Shown here in pieces: positions 34,173 to 42,599 of a DNA stretch of 64,000 bases. The notes under the pieces were generated by a model. It was given only the letters and a program-made list of their open reading frames with translations. It did not search any database and was not told the DNA's origin. The position numbers and the translations under genes are program-made. How positions within the stretch are numbered: the stretch's first letter is position 1; each line of letters opens with the position of its first letter. The DNA comes from Pasteurellaceae bacterium RH1A. Lineage in GTDB: Bacteria; Pseudomonadota; Gammaproteobacteria; Enterobacterales; Pasteurellaceae. The stretch spans positions 2,217,771 through 2,281,770 of the forward strand of contig CP015195.1 in assembly GCA_012221805.1 (NCBI GenBank). Direction: 5' to 3'.

Positions 34173-34731
34173 GGTTTATTTGCAACAAGCCAATGCCTGG
34201 ATTGGCCAACCGATGGACGACAAAAGCCTGCGACAAGCCCTTAAAGAGATGGGGATTGATGCCCGCCGCCTTAGCCGTTTTACCCAGCTGGCTCTCTTGG
34301 GAGCCCTGCCCCTTAAGCCCTACTTGACGGCGGATACGCCCATCTACTTAGGCTCGCCCTTTAACTCACCCAGCAAGTTTAATAAGCTCTTCCAAAACCT
34401 GATGGGACATAACCTGCCCAGCCCGCTGGATTTTATGGCCAATATCAATAATGCAGCTACCTTTCATTTGGCAGAACAGTTGGGGATTAGGGCCAATAGC
34501 CTCTTTTTGTCCGTCAATGGACAGACCTTTCTCCAGCCCCTAGAACTAGCCTGCCTTGATTTGCAGGAGCATTCTTCTGTGTTAGTGGGTTGGGTTTTGG
34601 AAGATAACGAGCAGAAGGAAGAAGGCTATGTTTGGTGGTTGGTTTCTTCTGATCAGGGTAAGGCAATAGAAGGCCTTGAGGCAAGCGATTTGCCTTTTAT
34701 AACCCAAATGAAGGATTTAGCTAGAACTTAA
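34159..34731 (+). CDS. Ketosynthase-like protein without active site (possible chain-length factor)
   Basis: A 190-residue protein. DTPIYLGSPFNSPSKFNKLF, NNAATFHLAEQLGIRANSLF and LELACLDLQEHSSVLVGWVL follow the pattern of the N-terminal half of ketosynthases, but the place of the catalytic Cys reads LSVNGQTFLQP. It is similar in build to the ApeC-type protein at 26010-26753. It overlaps the complete ketosynthase gene upstream by 14 bp, so the two probably form a ketosynthase/chain-length-factor pair. This is inference from motif loss and gene order. It is the last gene of the plus-strand operon. Confidence 0.65.
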   Translation: MMMHKVYLQQANAWIGQPMDDKSLRQALKEMGIDARRLSRFTQLALLGALPLKPYLTADTPIYLGSPFNSPSKFNKLFQNLMGHNLPSPLDFMANINNAATFHLAEQLGIRANSLFLSVNGQTFLQPLELACLDLQEHSSVLVGWVLEDNEQKEEGYVWWLVSSDQGKAIEGLEASDLPFITQMKDLART

Positions 34732-34779
34732 TTTAGGAAAAAACCTCTAAAAACCTATTCGATTTATCAAAGGACACGT

Positions 34780-37707
34780 ATGAAAAAATCCCTCCTCTGC
34801 TACGCCCTGTCGGCCATTTTTGCGGCCACGTCGCTGCCCCTTTCTGCCCAAGCACCTCAAGTTAATCAAACCCAGGTGCAAAACCAGTTAGGCTTTGAGC
34901 TGATTAAGCAAACCATCAACAAAAGCCCAACTGACAAGGCCATCTACCAAGGCATTAAGCTGGCCAATGGCATGACGGTTCTGTTAATTTCCGATGAAAA
35001 GGCCAATAAGTCGCTTATGTCTCTGGCTTTGCCCATTGGGTCCATGGAAGACCCAGTCTCCCAACAGGGCCTGGCCCATTATTTGGAGCATATGGTGCTG
35101 ATGGGGTCTAAAGACTTCCCTGAAACCAATGGCTTGGACAAGTTTCTCAGCCAAAACGGGGGCTATAACAATGCCTCCACCGCCCCTCACCGCACGGCCT
35201 ACTATTTTCAGGTCAATAACGAGGCCTTTGATGAGGGCGTAGCCCGCCTGGCTGATGCCTTGGGCCAGCCGCTCTTGCTGGAGTCTAATGCCAAGAAGGA
35301 GGTCAATGCGGTCAATGCCGAGATGGTGCGGGCCAAGTCTAATGACGGCTGGTTGCTGCGCAGTGTCGATCTAGCCACCTCCAACCCCGCCCACCCCATG
35401 ACCAAGTTTGCAGTGGGCAATAATGAAACCCTGTCCGACAAGCCTGACAGTAAATTGCAGGCTGAGCTGGTCAAGTTCTACGACCAATATTATTCGGCCA
35501 ATCTCATGAAGGCGGTGCTTTACTCCAACCAGCCCATCGAAAAGCTGGCCAAGTTGGCCGAAAGCACCCTGGGCAAGGTTAAGAATAAAAACCTGACCGC
35601 CCCAAGCGTGGATGTGCCGCTCTATCGAGATCAGGACAAGGGGCTTTTTATCTCCTACAAGCCTATTCAGCCGGTGAAATTGCTCTCCATTAACTTTGAC
35701 TACCCTAATGATGAGGGCGAGTTTAAGCACAAGACCGCCCAATATCTGGAGTATGTTTTTAGTAATAATACTGAGGGCACACTTTCGGATTATTTGATTA
35801 AGAACGGCCTGTCTGACAGCGGGATTCAGGCCTCAAGCGATCCCAACACCAGCCGTAATCGGGGGGATTTTTCCCTCTATGTGGTGCTGACCGACAAGGG
35901 CCTGGCAGAGCAGGACAAGATTATCTCTCTTATCTTTCAACAGATTGAGCTGGTGAAAAAGGCCGGCGCTCAACCCAGCTATTTCAATGAAATCAAGGAA
36001 AGTTTGAGCCAGTCCTTCCAGCACCTGCAAATCGAGAAAAATGCCCGCTTTATTGAGGGCTTGGCAGACCAGATGTTGCTCTATCCGCTGGAAAACATCA
36101 TTGACTCGGCCTATGTGGTGGAAGAGATGGATGAAAAGGCTATCGAAGCCAAACTGGCCGGTATGACCTTGGACAATGCCCGAATTGTGCTGATGAGCGA
36201 CAAGGCCGTAACCGATAAAACCACGCCCTATATGCAAGCGGGTTATTCTGCCCAAAAATTTACAAATGAGCAGAAAGCACGTTGGTTGGATTTCAGCAAA
36301 AATCCTGAGATTAAACTGCCGGAGCTTAACCCCTACTTTGCTACCGACTTTAGCTTGAATAAGGTGGATAGGGAGCGCACCAAGCCTGCCCTGATCGAAA
36401 ATGGCAAGGGCACCAAAGTCTATGCCATGCCAAGCCATTATTTCGGCCAGGAGCCCAAGGCCAAGCTGCTGATGGTCTTTACCATCAGTGAGGAAAAACA
36501 CGATCTCAAATCGGCCATGGCCGCCGCCCTGCTCAACTATATGCACGCCCTGGAGCAGAGCAAGCTCCTCTTCCAGGCTTCAGTGGCTGGGATTTCGGCC
36601 GACTTTACCTTCGGCCAGAACGGAGCGGTGCTTAGCCTAGAGGGCTACACCCAGCACCTGCAAAAATTGCTGGAAAATGGCCTGGCTAAGACCCAAAACT
36701 TCGAGCTAACCGAGGCCACCTTTGCCCAGGCCAAGCAACGGATGTTAGAAGGCATTGAGGCGGAAAACAAGGCCAACAGCCTACGCCAGGCCACCAGCGT
36801 ACTAGGCAAGATCACCAGCTTCCCTTATTTTGAGCAGGACAAGCGCCGGGCCATGGTGGAAGAATTGACCCTGGCTGATGTGGCAGCCGCCCGTGAGCGT
36901 TCTCTGACCCAAGCCAATGGGGCAGGCTTGCTCTCGGTGGGGAATTTGTCGGACGAGCAGGTTAAATCCCTCCTGCAAGCGGCTGAAAAAGTGGTCAAAA
37001 ATGCAAATGAGGGCCTTAACCTCAGCTCCTATGTGGATCTTAGCCAGGTAACAGATAAGGTCTCTTATATTCAGGCCGTGCCGCATGAGGACAATGCCTT
37101 GGCGCTGAGCTACTTTGTGCAGGGCGATGAGGAAATCAAGCAATCGGTGCAGGCAGGCTTGGTGAAAGACATCATCGCCCGTTGGCACTTCAATGATTTG
37201 AGAACCGAAAAACAGCTGGGCTATGTGGTTTACGCCACGGCCACTAAGGTGGGCAAGACCTCCGGCCTACAGTTTATGGTTCAAAGCCCCAACGCCACAC
37301 CTGAAATCATCATGCAGCACAACCAGCGCTTCTTTAAGGAAACCTGGGACAAGCTGCAAACACTCAGCGATGAGGAGTTTGAAAAATACCGGGCCAGCCA
37401 GCTGGAAAAACTCCACTACAAGCCTGAATCCCTGGATCAGGAATTTGGCCGCTATGTGGCCGACTTCTCCCGGGGCCTAGACAAGTTCGACACCCGTGAG
37501 CAAATTATTGAGGCTCTCAAAGCGGTCAGCAAGCAGGAGGTGATTGACTTCTACAAGCAGGCTGTGATGGAGCAAAAGGGCTTCGTGCTGGCCAGCCAAA
37601 GCCTGGGTACCAAGGCCACCAAGGCCGATGCGGCGGTGCTAGAGGGCTTTAAGTTGATTGATAAACTTGAGGATTATCAGAAGGGCTTGCCAAGGACGGC
37701 TTGGTAA
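34780..37707 (+). CDS. ptrA: Pitrilysin (protease III), periplasmic M16 metalloprotease
   Basis: A 975-residue insulinase-family protease, close to the 962 of the E. coli enzyme. The signal peptide is MKKSLLCYALSAIFAATSLP..AQA. The zinc motif is HYLEH (H100, E103, H104), with the distal Glu E181 in NAVNAEMVRAKS at the expected 77-residue distance. Inactive M16-type domains make up the C-terminal half, with HFNDLRTEKQLGYVVYATAT near 805. It degrades small proteins and peptides in the periplasm. AAAGGA precedes the start. It is in the same direction as the dialkylresorcinol operon but is probably a separate unit. Confidence 0.92.
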   Translation: MKKSLLCYALSAIFAATSLPLSAQAPQVNQTQVQNQLGFELIKQTINKSPTDKAIYQGIKLANGMTVLLISDEKANKSLMSLALPIGSMEDPVSQQGLAHYLEHMVLMGSKDFPETNGLDKFLSQNGGYNNASTAPHRTAYYFQVNNEAFDEGVARLADALGQPLLLESNAKKEVNAVNAEMVRAKSNDGWLLRSVDLATSNPAHPMTKFAVGNNETLSDKPDSKLQAELVKFYDQYYSANLMKAVLYSNQPIEKLAKLAESTLGKVKNKNLTAPSVDVPLYRDQDKGLFISYKPIQPVKLLSINFDYPNDEGEFKHKTAQYLEYVFSNNTEGTLSDYLIKNGLSDSGIQASSDPNTSRNRGDFSLYVVLTDKGLAEQDKIISLIFQQIELVKKAGAQPSYFNEIKESLSQSFQHLQIEKNARFIEGLADQMLLYPLENIIDSAYVVEEMDEKAIEAKLAGMTLDNARIVLMSDKAVTDKTTPYMQAGYSAQKFTNEQKARWLDFSKNPEIKLPELNPYFATDFSLNKVDRERTKPALIENGKGTKVYAMPSHYFGQEPKAKLLMVFTISEEKHDLKSAMAAALLNYMHALEQSKLLFQASVAGISADFTFGQNGAVLSLEGYTQHLQKLLENGLAKTQNFELTEATFAQAKQRMLEGIEAENKANSLRQATSVLGKITSFPYFEQDKRRAMVEELTLADVAAARERSLTQANGAGLLSVGNLSDEQVKSLLQAAEKVVKNANEGLNLSSYVDLSQVTDKVSYIQAVPHEDNALALSYFVQGDEEIKQSVQAGLVKDIIARWHFNDLRTEKQLGYVVYATATKVGKTSGLQFMVQSPNATPEIIMQHNQRFFKETWDKLQTLSDEEFEKYRASQLEKLHYKPESLDQEFGRYVADFSRGLDKFDTREQIIEALKAVSKQEVIDFYKQAVMEQKGFVLASQSLGTKATKADAAVLEGFKLIDKLEDYQKGLPRTAW

Positions 37708-37730
37708 CCGAGAAAAGCAAACGGCATTTA

Positions 37731-37802
37731 CCCCGATAGTGCCAGCCTTCGGGCTGGTGCTGGGGGATTTGTCACTAGCGAGGGTGGTGGTAATATCGGG
37801 GA
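37731..37802. repeat. CCCCGAT-type palindromic repeat
   Basis: CCCCGATAGTGCCAGCCTTC at 37731, a GCCAGCCTTCGGGCTGG hairpin and ATCGGGG at the far end form a ~70-bp imperfect palindrome. It belongs to the same family as the copies at 38237, 42505, 52179, 52954 and 53884. It separates ptrA from the immunity-like genes. Confidence 0.8.
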
Positions 37803-37812
37803 TTAAGGATTT

Positions 37813-38247
37813 ATGGAATATAATTATGATGAAGTAATAAATGAACTTTGGAAACTTATGCCTCATGAAGCATCTGAGTATGTGTTTTTTTGTTATATAT
37901 ATGATGGAGATGAGAGTATCAGGGCATTCTGGAAATCTAATACAGGGGAAAAGATAGAGTATGATCTAAAAAACTTTCCTCATGAAATATTATACAAAGT
38001 ATTAGATCTAATTAAAACGTATAAGAAAAAATATGAGCAGAGTTGGACTCATTGTCGAATTTCCATAGATAACTTGGGAGAGTTTCTAATTAATTTTTCT
38101 TATATTGCAGAAGAAGATAGTTGGCCAGGGTTATTTATGAAGGGAATAAGTGATTTATCTTGGGAAGAAACATATGAGCATTTTATTCCTGAAGATGTTT
38201 GGTTGGATAGAATAAAAAGAAGAGAGGAGATTTACTCTCCCCGATAG
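37813..38247 (+). CDS. YezG/DUF600-like immunity protein
   Basis: A 144-residue acidic protein. The pattern ELWKLMPHEASEYVFFCYIYDGDESIRAFW, then EKIEYDL, ILYKVLDLIKTYKKKY and WTHCRISIDNLGEFLINFSY fits the YezG/DUF600 family, whose members protect against polymorphic toxins. No toxin gene is adjacent in the window, so it would be an orphan immunity gene. It is much more AT-rich than ptrA upstream and is flanked on both sides by palindromic repeats, which suggests acquisition as a cassette. Confidence 0.6.
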   Translation: MEYNYDEVINELWKLMPHEASEYVFFCYIYDGDESIRAFWKSNTGEKIEYDLKNFPHEILYKVLDLIKTYKKKYEQSWTHCRISIDNLGEFLINFSYIAEEDSWPGLFMKGISDLSWEETYEHFIPEDVWLDRIKRREEIYSPR

Positions 38248-38282
38248 GGACAGACTCCAGGCTGGTGCTGGGATATTTATAA
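38237..38282. repeat. CCCCGAT-type palindromic repeat, partial
   Basis: CCCCGATAGGGACAGACTCC followed by AGGCTGGTGCTGGGATATTT is a shortened, diverged copy of the ~70-bp palindromic family. It overlaps the last codons of the upstream gene, where it encodes the final PR and stop, and ends before the next ORF. Confidence 0.7.
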
Positions 38283-38297
38283 TACAAGCGGAGAATT

Positions 38298-38735
38298 ATG
38301 CTTAATATTTTGCAAAAATCGACCTTAGGTTTACCGCTTGTATTTGTCGCCAGTGAAGGTGCGGGTAATAATTGTGTTGGTGCATTTATGATTTTAGTAG
38401 CAAAAGAAACATCAAGTAGTATAACAAAAAATAAAAAATACATTTGTTTAGGTATATATGTATATATTGATAGGAAAGAGACCTTCGCTTTGATTAGAAG
38501 GAATAGCGATCTTACCCCTGTGCTAGAAAAATTTGAGCATTTTAGCCTTTATGATATGGCAAGTTTTTCAGAATGGAATATTAAGTCTTTGTGTGGTAAT
38601 TTAAGAATTAGCATTGAACCATTGGAACTAGCTGATTTCGACTGGGATTTATACTATGATGGTAATGAGAAGATAGTTGCTATTTTTGAGAGTATTTATA
38701 AAAATATGGAAGATAAATATGGACTAAAACGATGA
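38298..38735 (+). CDS. Hypothetical protein of an immunity-like cluster
   Basis: A 145-residue AT-rich ORF. The first ~25 residues (MLNILQKSTLGLPLVFVASE) are coded by less AT-rich DNA that includes an uptake-sequence core (ACCGCTTGT near 38335). The rest (ICLGIYVYIDRKETFALIRR, DWDLYYDGNEKIVAIFESIY) looks like a small soluble protein of the type found as toxin immunity factors. I do not recognise a family. The 3' end overlaps the next ORF by 4 bp. The nucleotides around its start are partly repeated at 38999-39034. Confidence 0.55.
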   Translation: MLNILQKSTLGLPLVFVASEGAGNNCVGAFMILVAKETSSSITKNKKYICLGIYVYIDRKETFALIRRNSDLTPVLEKFEHFSLYDMASFSEWNIKSLCGNLRISIEPLELADFDWDLYYDGNEKIVAIFESIYKNMEDKYGLKR

Positions 38736-38989
38736 TTGACCTTGAAAGATATGTAGAAGTATATAGTAATGCCACTGATGAATTATTGGATTCATACCCT
38801 ATAACCTTACCAGATAGTGAGGCTATTCCTTATATTAACCCAGTTAATGATGATGAATATGCTATTTATGTTTATGTCTTAAATGAATCTCAAGTGATAA
38901 GTTTAGTCGGCGAGGAGATCGTTAAGAAATATCAGGGGCATGATATTGAATATCAGGCAGCGTGTTATGCTAGTTATGAGAGTGAGTAA
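38732..38989 (+). CDS. Small hypothetical acidic protein
   Basis: An 85-residue acidic protein: VEVYSNATDELLDSYPITLP, then INPVNDDEYAIYVYVLNESQ. It resembles small domains seen beside polymorphic-toxin immunity genes (DUF7683-like, from memory), but I am not certain. It overlaps the upstream ORF by 4 bp (ATGA), so the two are probably co-translated. The AT-rich composition matches the cluster. Confidence 0.55.
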   Translation: MIDLERYVEVYSNATDELLDSYPITLPDSEAIPYINPVNDDEYAIYVYVLNESQVISLVGEEIVKKYQGHDIEYQAACYASYESE

Positions 38990-38998
38990 AATATTTAA

Positions 38999-39034
38999 TA
39001 AGCGGTAAATTATGCTCAACATTTTGCAAAAAAG
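38999..39034 (+). repeat. Remnant copy of the 38298 gene start
   Basis: AAGCGGTAAATTATGCTCAA and the following CATTTTGCAAAAAA resemble AAGCGGAGAATTATGCTTAA plus TATTTTGCAAAAAT at 38285-38318, the upstream region and first codons of the 38298 gene. It leads into the typA terminator with no ORF. It is probably a scar of another cassette or a recombination event. Confidence 0.65.
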
Positions 39035-39035
39035 A

Positions 39036-39067
39036 AAAACGGCATTCTAAACAGAATGCCGTTTTTT
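39036..39067. terminator. Terminator between the immunity-like cluster and typA
   Basis: AACGGCATTCT and AGAATGCCGTT form a stem with an AAAC loop, with A-rich sequence on the left and TTTTTT on the right, so it can work in both directions. It ends typA on the minus strand and the cluster on the plus strand. Confidence 0.85.
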
Positions 39068-39085
39068 ATGGAGGGGGATTAAGCG

Positions 39086-40933
39086 TTAGCGAGTGCTGGT
39101 GCTGCTGGTGGTGCGGCTGGCACGTTTACGCTCAACTTCGGTTAAGAGTTTTTTACGCACACGCACGGAGCTTGGGGTCACTTCCACCAACTCGTCATCG
39201 TCAATAAATTCTAGGGCCTGTTCCAGGGTGAATTTAACTGGCGTGGTTAAAGTTAAGGCATCGTCCTTGCCTGAAGCCCGCATATTGGTTAATTTCTTAC
39301 CTTCTAGGGCGTTTACGGTGAGGTCGTTAGAACGGCTGTGGATGCCGATAACCTGGCCTTCGTAAATTTCTGCCCCGTGGCCGATCATAAGCTTACCACG
39401 GTCTTGCAGGCCAAAGAGGGAGTAGGCAAGGGCCTTGCCTTGGCCGTTGGAAATCAATACACCATTGACCCGCTGGCCGATTTCGCCTGCTTTAACATCG
39501 TCATAGTGGCTGAAGCTGGAGTAGAGCAAGCCTGTGCCGGAGGTCATGGTCATAAATTCGTTACGGAAGCCGATCAGGCCACGGCTTGGGATGATGTATT
39601 CTAAACGGGTACGGCCCTTGCCATCTGGGATCATATCCCGCACTTCGCCCTTACGGATACCGAGTGCTTCCATCACTGCCCCTTGGTGCTGCTCTTCAAT
39701 ATCGACTGTGACCTGCTCGAATGGCTCTTGCTTACGGCCGTCGATTTCCTTAAAGATAACCTTCGGACGGGATACGGCTAATTCATAACCTTCACGACGC
39801 ATATTTTCAATGAGAACGGACAAGTGCAATTCGCCACGGCCAGACACACGGAAGGCATCTGGGTCTTCGGTTTCTTCCACACGCAGGGCCACGTTATGCA
39901 CAAGCTCTTTTTTCAAACGTTCTAAAATTTGGCGAGAGGTCACGAATTTGCCCTCTTGGCCACAGAATGGCGAGGTGTTTACGCAGAAGAACATGGTGAC
40001 GGTTGGTTCGTCCACACTCAAGGCTGGTAGAGCTTCTACGCTGTTGATGTCGCAGATGGTGTCAGAAATGTTAAGTTCGCCCAGGCCAGTGATGGCTACG
40101 ATGTCGCCAGCAAAGGCCTCAGTTGCCTCAAAACGTTGTAAGCCCAAGTGGCCCAAGACTTGGCCGATACGGCCGTTGCGGGTTTTGCCGTCAGCGCCCA
40201 CGAGGGTAATGGCTTGGTTAGGTTTAACTGAACCACGCTTGATACGGCCAATCCCGATGACACCCACATAGTTGTTGTAGTCTAGCTGGGAGATCTGCAT
40301 TTGGAATGGGGCATCTAATTCCACTTTAGGTGGCTCAACGTGCTTCACAATGGCTTCAAAGAGCGGGGTCATATCTGGGGCCAATTCTTCGTGCTCTAAG
40401 CCCGCTACGCCGTTAAGGGCAGAAGCATAAATAATCGGGAAGTCTAGCTGTTCGTCTGTTGCACCCAAGTTTACAAAGAGATCGAAAACCTGATCCACCA
40501 CCCAGTCAGGGCGGGCGCCTGGTCTATCCACCTTGTTGATAACCACAATCGGCTTTAAGCCGTGGGCAAAGGCCTTTTGGGTCACGAAACGGGTTTGCGG
40601 CATTGGGCCATCAAAGGCATCAACAACCAGTAAAACCGAATCCACCATGGAAAGTACCCGTTCAACCTCGCCACCGAAGTCGGCGTGTCCAGGGGTGTCC
40701 ACGATGTTGATATGATAATCCTGCCAGTTAATGGCGGTATTTTTGGCAAGAATGGTAATGCCACGTTCTTTTTCCAGGTCGTTGGAGTCCATAACCCGCT
40801 CATCCACATCGCCCCGCATTTCGCCGAAGGTGCCAGATTGTTGGAGGAGTTTATCAACCAGAGTCGTTTTGCCGTGGTCAACGTGGGCAATAATTGCGAT
40901 GTTACGCAATTTGTTAATATCAATTTGTTGCAT
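39086..40933 (-). CDS. typA: Ribosome-associated GTPase TypA/BipA
   Basis: A 615-residue translational GTPase of the usual size. G1 is AHVDHGKTT (~16-24), G3 [10 protein letters not shown] and G4 [12 protein letters not shown]-Tu-like domain II, EF-G-like domains III and V and the specific C-terminal domain ([20 protein letters not shown]) follow. It acts in 50S assembly and stress or cold response. The C-terminus is a Ser/Thr/Arg-rich tail. A TATAAT lies upstream on the minus strand, and a perfect CRP palindrome stands between it and the start codon. Confidence 0.97.
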   Translation of the reverse strand: MQQIDINKLRNIAIIAHVDHGKTTLVDKLLQQSGTFGEMRGDVDERVMDSNDLEKERGITILAKNTAINWQDYHINIVDTPGHADFGGEVERVLSMVDSVLLVVDAFDGPMPQTRFVTQKAFAHGLKPIVVINKVDRPGARPDWVVDQVFDLFVNLGATDEQLDFPIIYASALNGVAGLEHEELAPDMTPLFEAIVKHVEPPKVELDAPFQMQISQLDYNNYVGVIGIGRIKRGSVKPNQAITLVGADGKTRNGRIGQVLGHLGLQRFEATEAFAGDIVAITGLGELNISDTICDINSVEALPALSVDEPTVTMFFCVNTSPFCGQEGKFVTSRQILERLKKELVHNVALRVEETEDPDAFRVSGRGELHLSVLIENMRREGYELAVSRPKVIFKEIDGRKQEPFEQVTVDIEEQHQGAVMEALGIRKGEVRDMIPDGKGRTRLEYIIPSRGLIGFRNEFMTMTSGTGLLYSSFSHYDDVKAGEIGQRVNGVLISNGQGKALAYSLFGLQDRGKLMIGHGAEIYEGQVIGIHSRSNDLTVNALEGKKLTNMRASGKDDALTLTTPVKFTLEQALEFIDDDELVEVTPSSVRVRKKLLTEVERKRASRTTSSTSTR

Positions 40934-40959
40934 TGTAAAGTCTTATTTGAGGGAAAAGA

Positions 40960-40975
40960 TGTGATCGAGATCACA
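40960..40975. promoter_or_regulatory. Perfect CRP palindrome and promoter upstream of typA
   Basis: TGTGATCGAGATCACA fits the CRP consensus TGTGA-N6-TCACA exactly. It is centred ~34 bp before the typA start codon. A TATAAT (40990-40995, minus strand, in GGTATAATCG) would start RNA near 40983, which puts the CRP site downstream of the start point, a place where it would repress typA. It could instead act on the copper-chaperone gene on the plus strand, though it is ~135 bp away. Confidence 0.7.
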
Positions 40976-41102
40976 GGTAAAGGTGGGCGATTATACCGAT
41001 TTTTTGCCGAGATTGCGATCAAAGCCGCAGAATAATTTGTAAAAGCGGGCTGACATTTATAAAATGGCCTGACTTATTTTTGATCATTTGGAGGAATATT
41101 CC

Positions 41103-41315
41103 ATGCAAACCCTCGAACTTCAAGTCCAAGGCATGACCTGCGGCGGCTGTGCCAAGAGCGTGCAGAAGGTTTTAAGCGCTCTGGATGGCGTTAGCCAGGT
41201 AGAAGTGGATTGGCAGGCCGGCCTGGCTCGGCTGATCTTTGATCCTGCCAAGATCGAGCAAGCTGCCCTGATCGAGGCCATCGAAGAAGCGGGCTTTGAG
41301 GCTAGCTTATCGTGA
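41103..41315 (+). CDS. Heavy-metal-associated (CopZ-like) copper chaperone
   Basis: A 70-residue protein that is a single HMA domain. The metal site is GMTCGGCAKSV (CxxC at ~13-16), followed by the beta-alpha-beta pattern VLSALDGVSQVEVDWQAGLA and IEAIEEAGFEA. It probably binds Cu(I) and passes it to a P-type ATPase, which is not in the window. ATG 41103 is chosen because GGAGGAA lies 8 bases upstream. It is followed by a terminator made of two facing uptake sequences, so it is a single-gene unit. Confidence 0.85.
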   Translation: MQTLELQVQGMTCGGCAKSVQKVLSALDGVSQVEVDWQAGLARLIFDPAKIEQAALIEAIEEAGFEASLS

Positions 41316-41321
41316 AAGCTC

Positions 41322-41370
41322 ACAAGCGGTCTATTTTTGTAAAAAATTTGCAAGAATAGACCGCTTTCTT
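41322..41370 (+). terminator. Terminator made from two inverted uptake signal sequences
   Basis: ACAAGCGGTCTATTTTTG at 41322 is an uptake sequence of the Apl type with its T-rich tail. AATAGACCGCTT at 41355-41366 is its inverse, and CTTTCTTTT follows. The 12-bp stem AAGCGGTCTATT/AATAGACCGCTT would terminate the copper-chaperone transcript. Such pairs are common between genes in Pasteurellaceae. Confidence 0.85.
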
Positions 41371-41437
41371 TTCCCTAAAATGGTGCTTTTCCTGTACAAT
41401 AGCGACATTTTTGTAAAATCTGAGCAAAGAGGCTCGA

Positions 41438-42505
41438 ATGGCGAAAAAATTATTAGTGATGGCTGGCGGCACAGGGGGGCACGTTTTCCCTGCTATTGCC
41501 GTGGCCCATACCTTACAAGCACAAGGCTGGGAGATCCGCTGGTTAGGCACCAAGGATCGGATGGAAGCCGATCTGGTTCCCAAGCATGGGATCCCCATTG
41601 AATTTATCCAAATCTCTGGCCTGCGGGGCAAGGGACTTAAGGCCCTTTTAACTGCCCCTTTTGCTATCTTCCGTGCCATTTTACAGGCCCGTAAAATCAT
41701 TAAAAACTACCAGCCCGATGCTGTTCTCGGCATGGGGGGCTATGTGTCTGGCCCAGGTGGCATTGCGGCCAAATTATGCGGTGTGCCTGTGGTGTTGCAT
41801 GAGCAAAATGCCGTGGCAGGTCTGACCAATGTGTGGCTGTCGAAAATTGCCAAGCGGGTTTTGCAGGCTTTTCCCTCTGCCTTTCCTGAGGCAGAAGTGG
41901 TCGGCAACCCTGTTCGCCAAGATCTCTTCCAACTTCCCCCGCCAGATGTGCGTTTTGCCCAGCGCCAGGGGCCGATTAAGATCTTGGTGATGGGCGGCTC
42001 TCAAGGGGCGCGTGTTATCAACCAAACCGTGCCTGTGGTGGCCAAGGTTTTGGGGGAACAGGTGGAAATTGCCCACCAGGCCGGCAAGGGCAGCCTTGAA
42101 ACGGTGGAAGCCGAATACAACAAGATCTTCCCCCGCAATGCCTTTGTTAGCGAATTTATTGACGATGTGGCCAGTGCCTATGCCTGGGCGGATCTGATTA
42201 TCTGCCGTTCAGGGGCCTTGACTGTGTGTGAAGTGGCGGCAGCCGGCCTGCCGGCTATTTTCGTGCCCTTCCAACACAAGGACCGCCAGCAATACCTCAA
42301 TGCCAAATATCTGGCGGATGCAGGAGCAGCGGTGATTATTGAACAGGCCGATTTTAGCCCTGAAAGCCTGCTCAATGCCCTCCAGCCGCTCTTGGCCGAT
42401 CGCAATCGTTTATTAGACATGGCCCTTAAGGCCAAACAAATGGCCACCCCACTTTCGGCTCAACGTGTAGCGGAAGTGATTGAGGAAGTGGCCAGCCAAA
42501 AGTAG
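41438..42505 (+). CDS. murG: UDP-GlcNAc:lipid I N-acetylglucosaminyltransferase MurG
   Basis: A 355-residue GT28 enzyme that makes lipid II from lipid I on the inner face of the membrane. The N-terminal Gly-rich loop [10 protein letters not shown] (~9-18) and the second [10 protein letters not shown] are present. [12 protein letters not shown] marks the C-terminal domain, and [10 protein letters not shown] the UDP-GlcNAc contact. The window begins the dcw series here: upstream is a copper-chaperone gene and typA instead of ftsW/murD/mraY. A TGTACAAT at 41393-41400 may be the -10 of a local promoter. Confidence 0.96.
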   Translation: MAKKLLVMAGGTGGHVFPAIAVAHTLQAQGWEIRWLGTKDRMEADLVPKHGIPIEFIQISGLRGKGLKALLTAPFAIFRAILQARKIIKNYQPDAVLGMGGYVSGPGGIAAKLCGVPVVLHEQNAVAGLTNVWLSKIAKRVLQAFPSAFPEAEVVGNPVRQDLFQLPPPDVRFAQRQGPIKILVMGGSQGARVINQTVPVVAKVLGEQVEIAHQAGKGSLETVEAEYNKIFPRNAFVSEFIDDVASAYAWADLIICRSGALTVCEVAAAGLPAIFVPFQHKDRQQYLNAKYLADAGAAVIIEQADFSPESLLNALQPLLADRNRLLDMALKAKQMATPLSAQRVAEVIEEVASQK

Positions 42506-42573
42506 ATAGCGCCAGCCTCCAGGCTGGTGCTGGCAGCAAATAAGGCACAAGCGAGGACGCTTGCGCCATCCAA
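42505..42573. repeat. Palindromic repeat between murG and murC
   Basis: GATAGCGCCAGCCTCCAGGC with CTGGTGCTGG, then GCGAGGACGCTTGCGCCATC form a long imperfect palindrome of the CCAGCCT..AGGCTGG family. It fills the 95-bp gap between murG and murC, two genes that are usually close. Confidence 0.75.
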
Positions 42574-42599
42574 AAATAAAAAGAATGAAGGAATAAATC

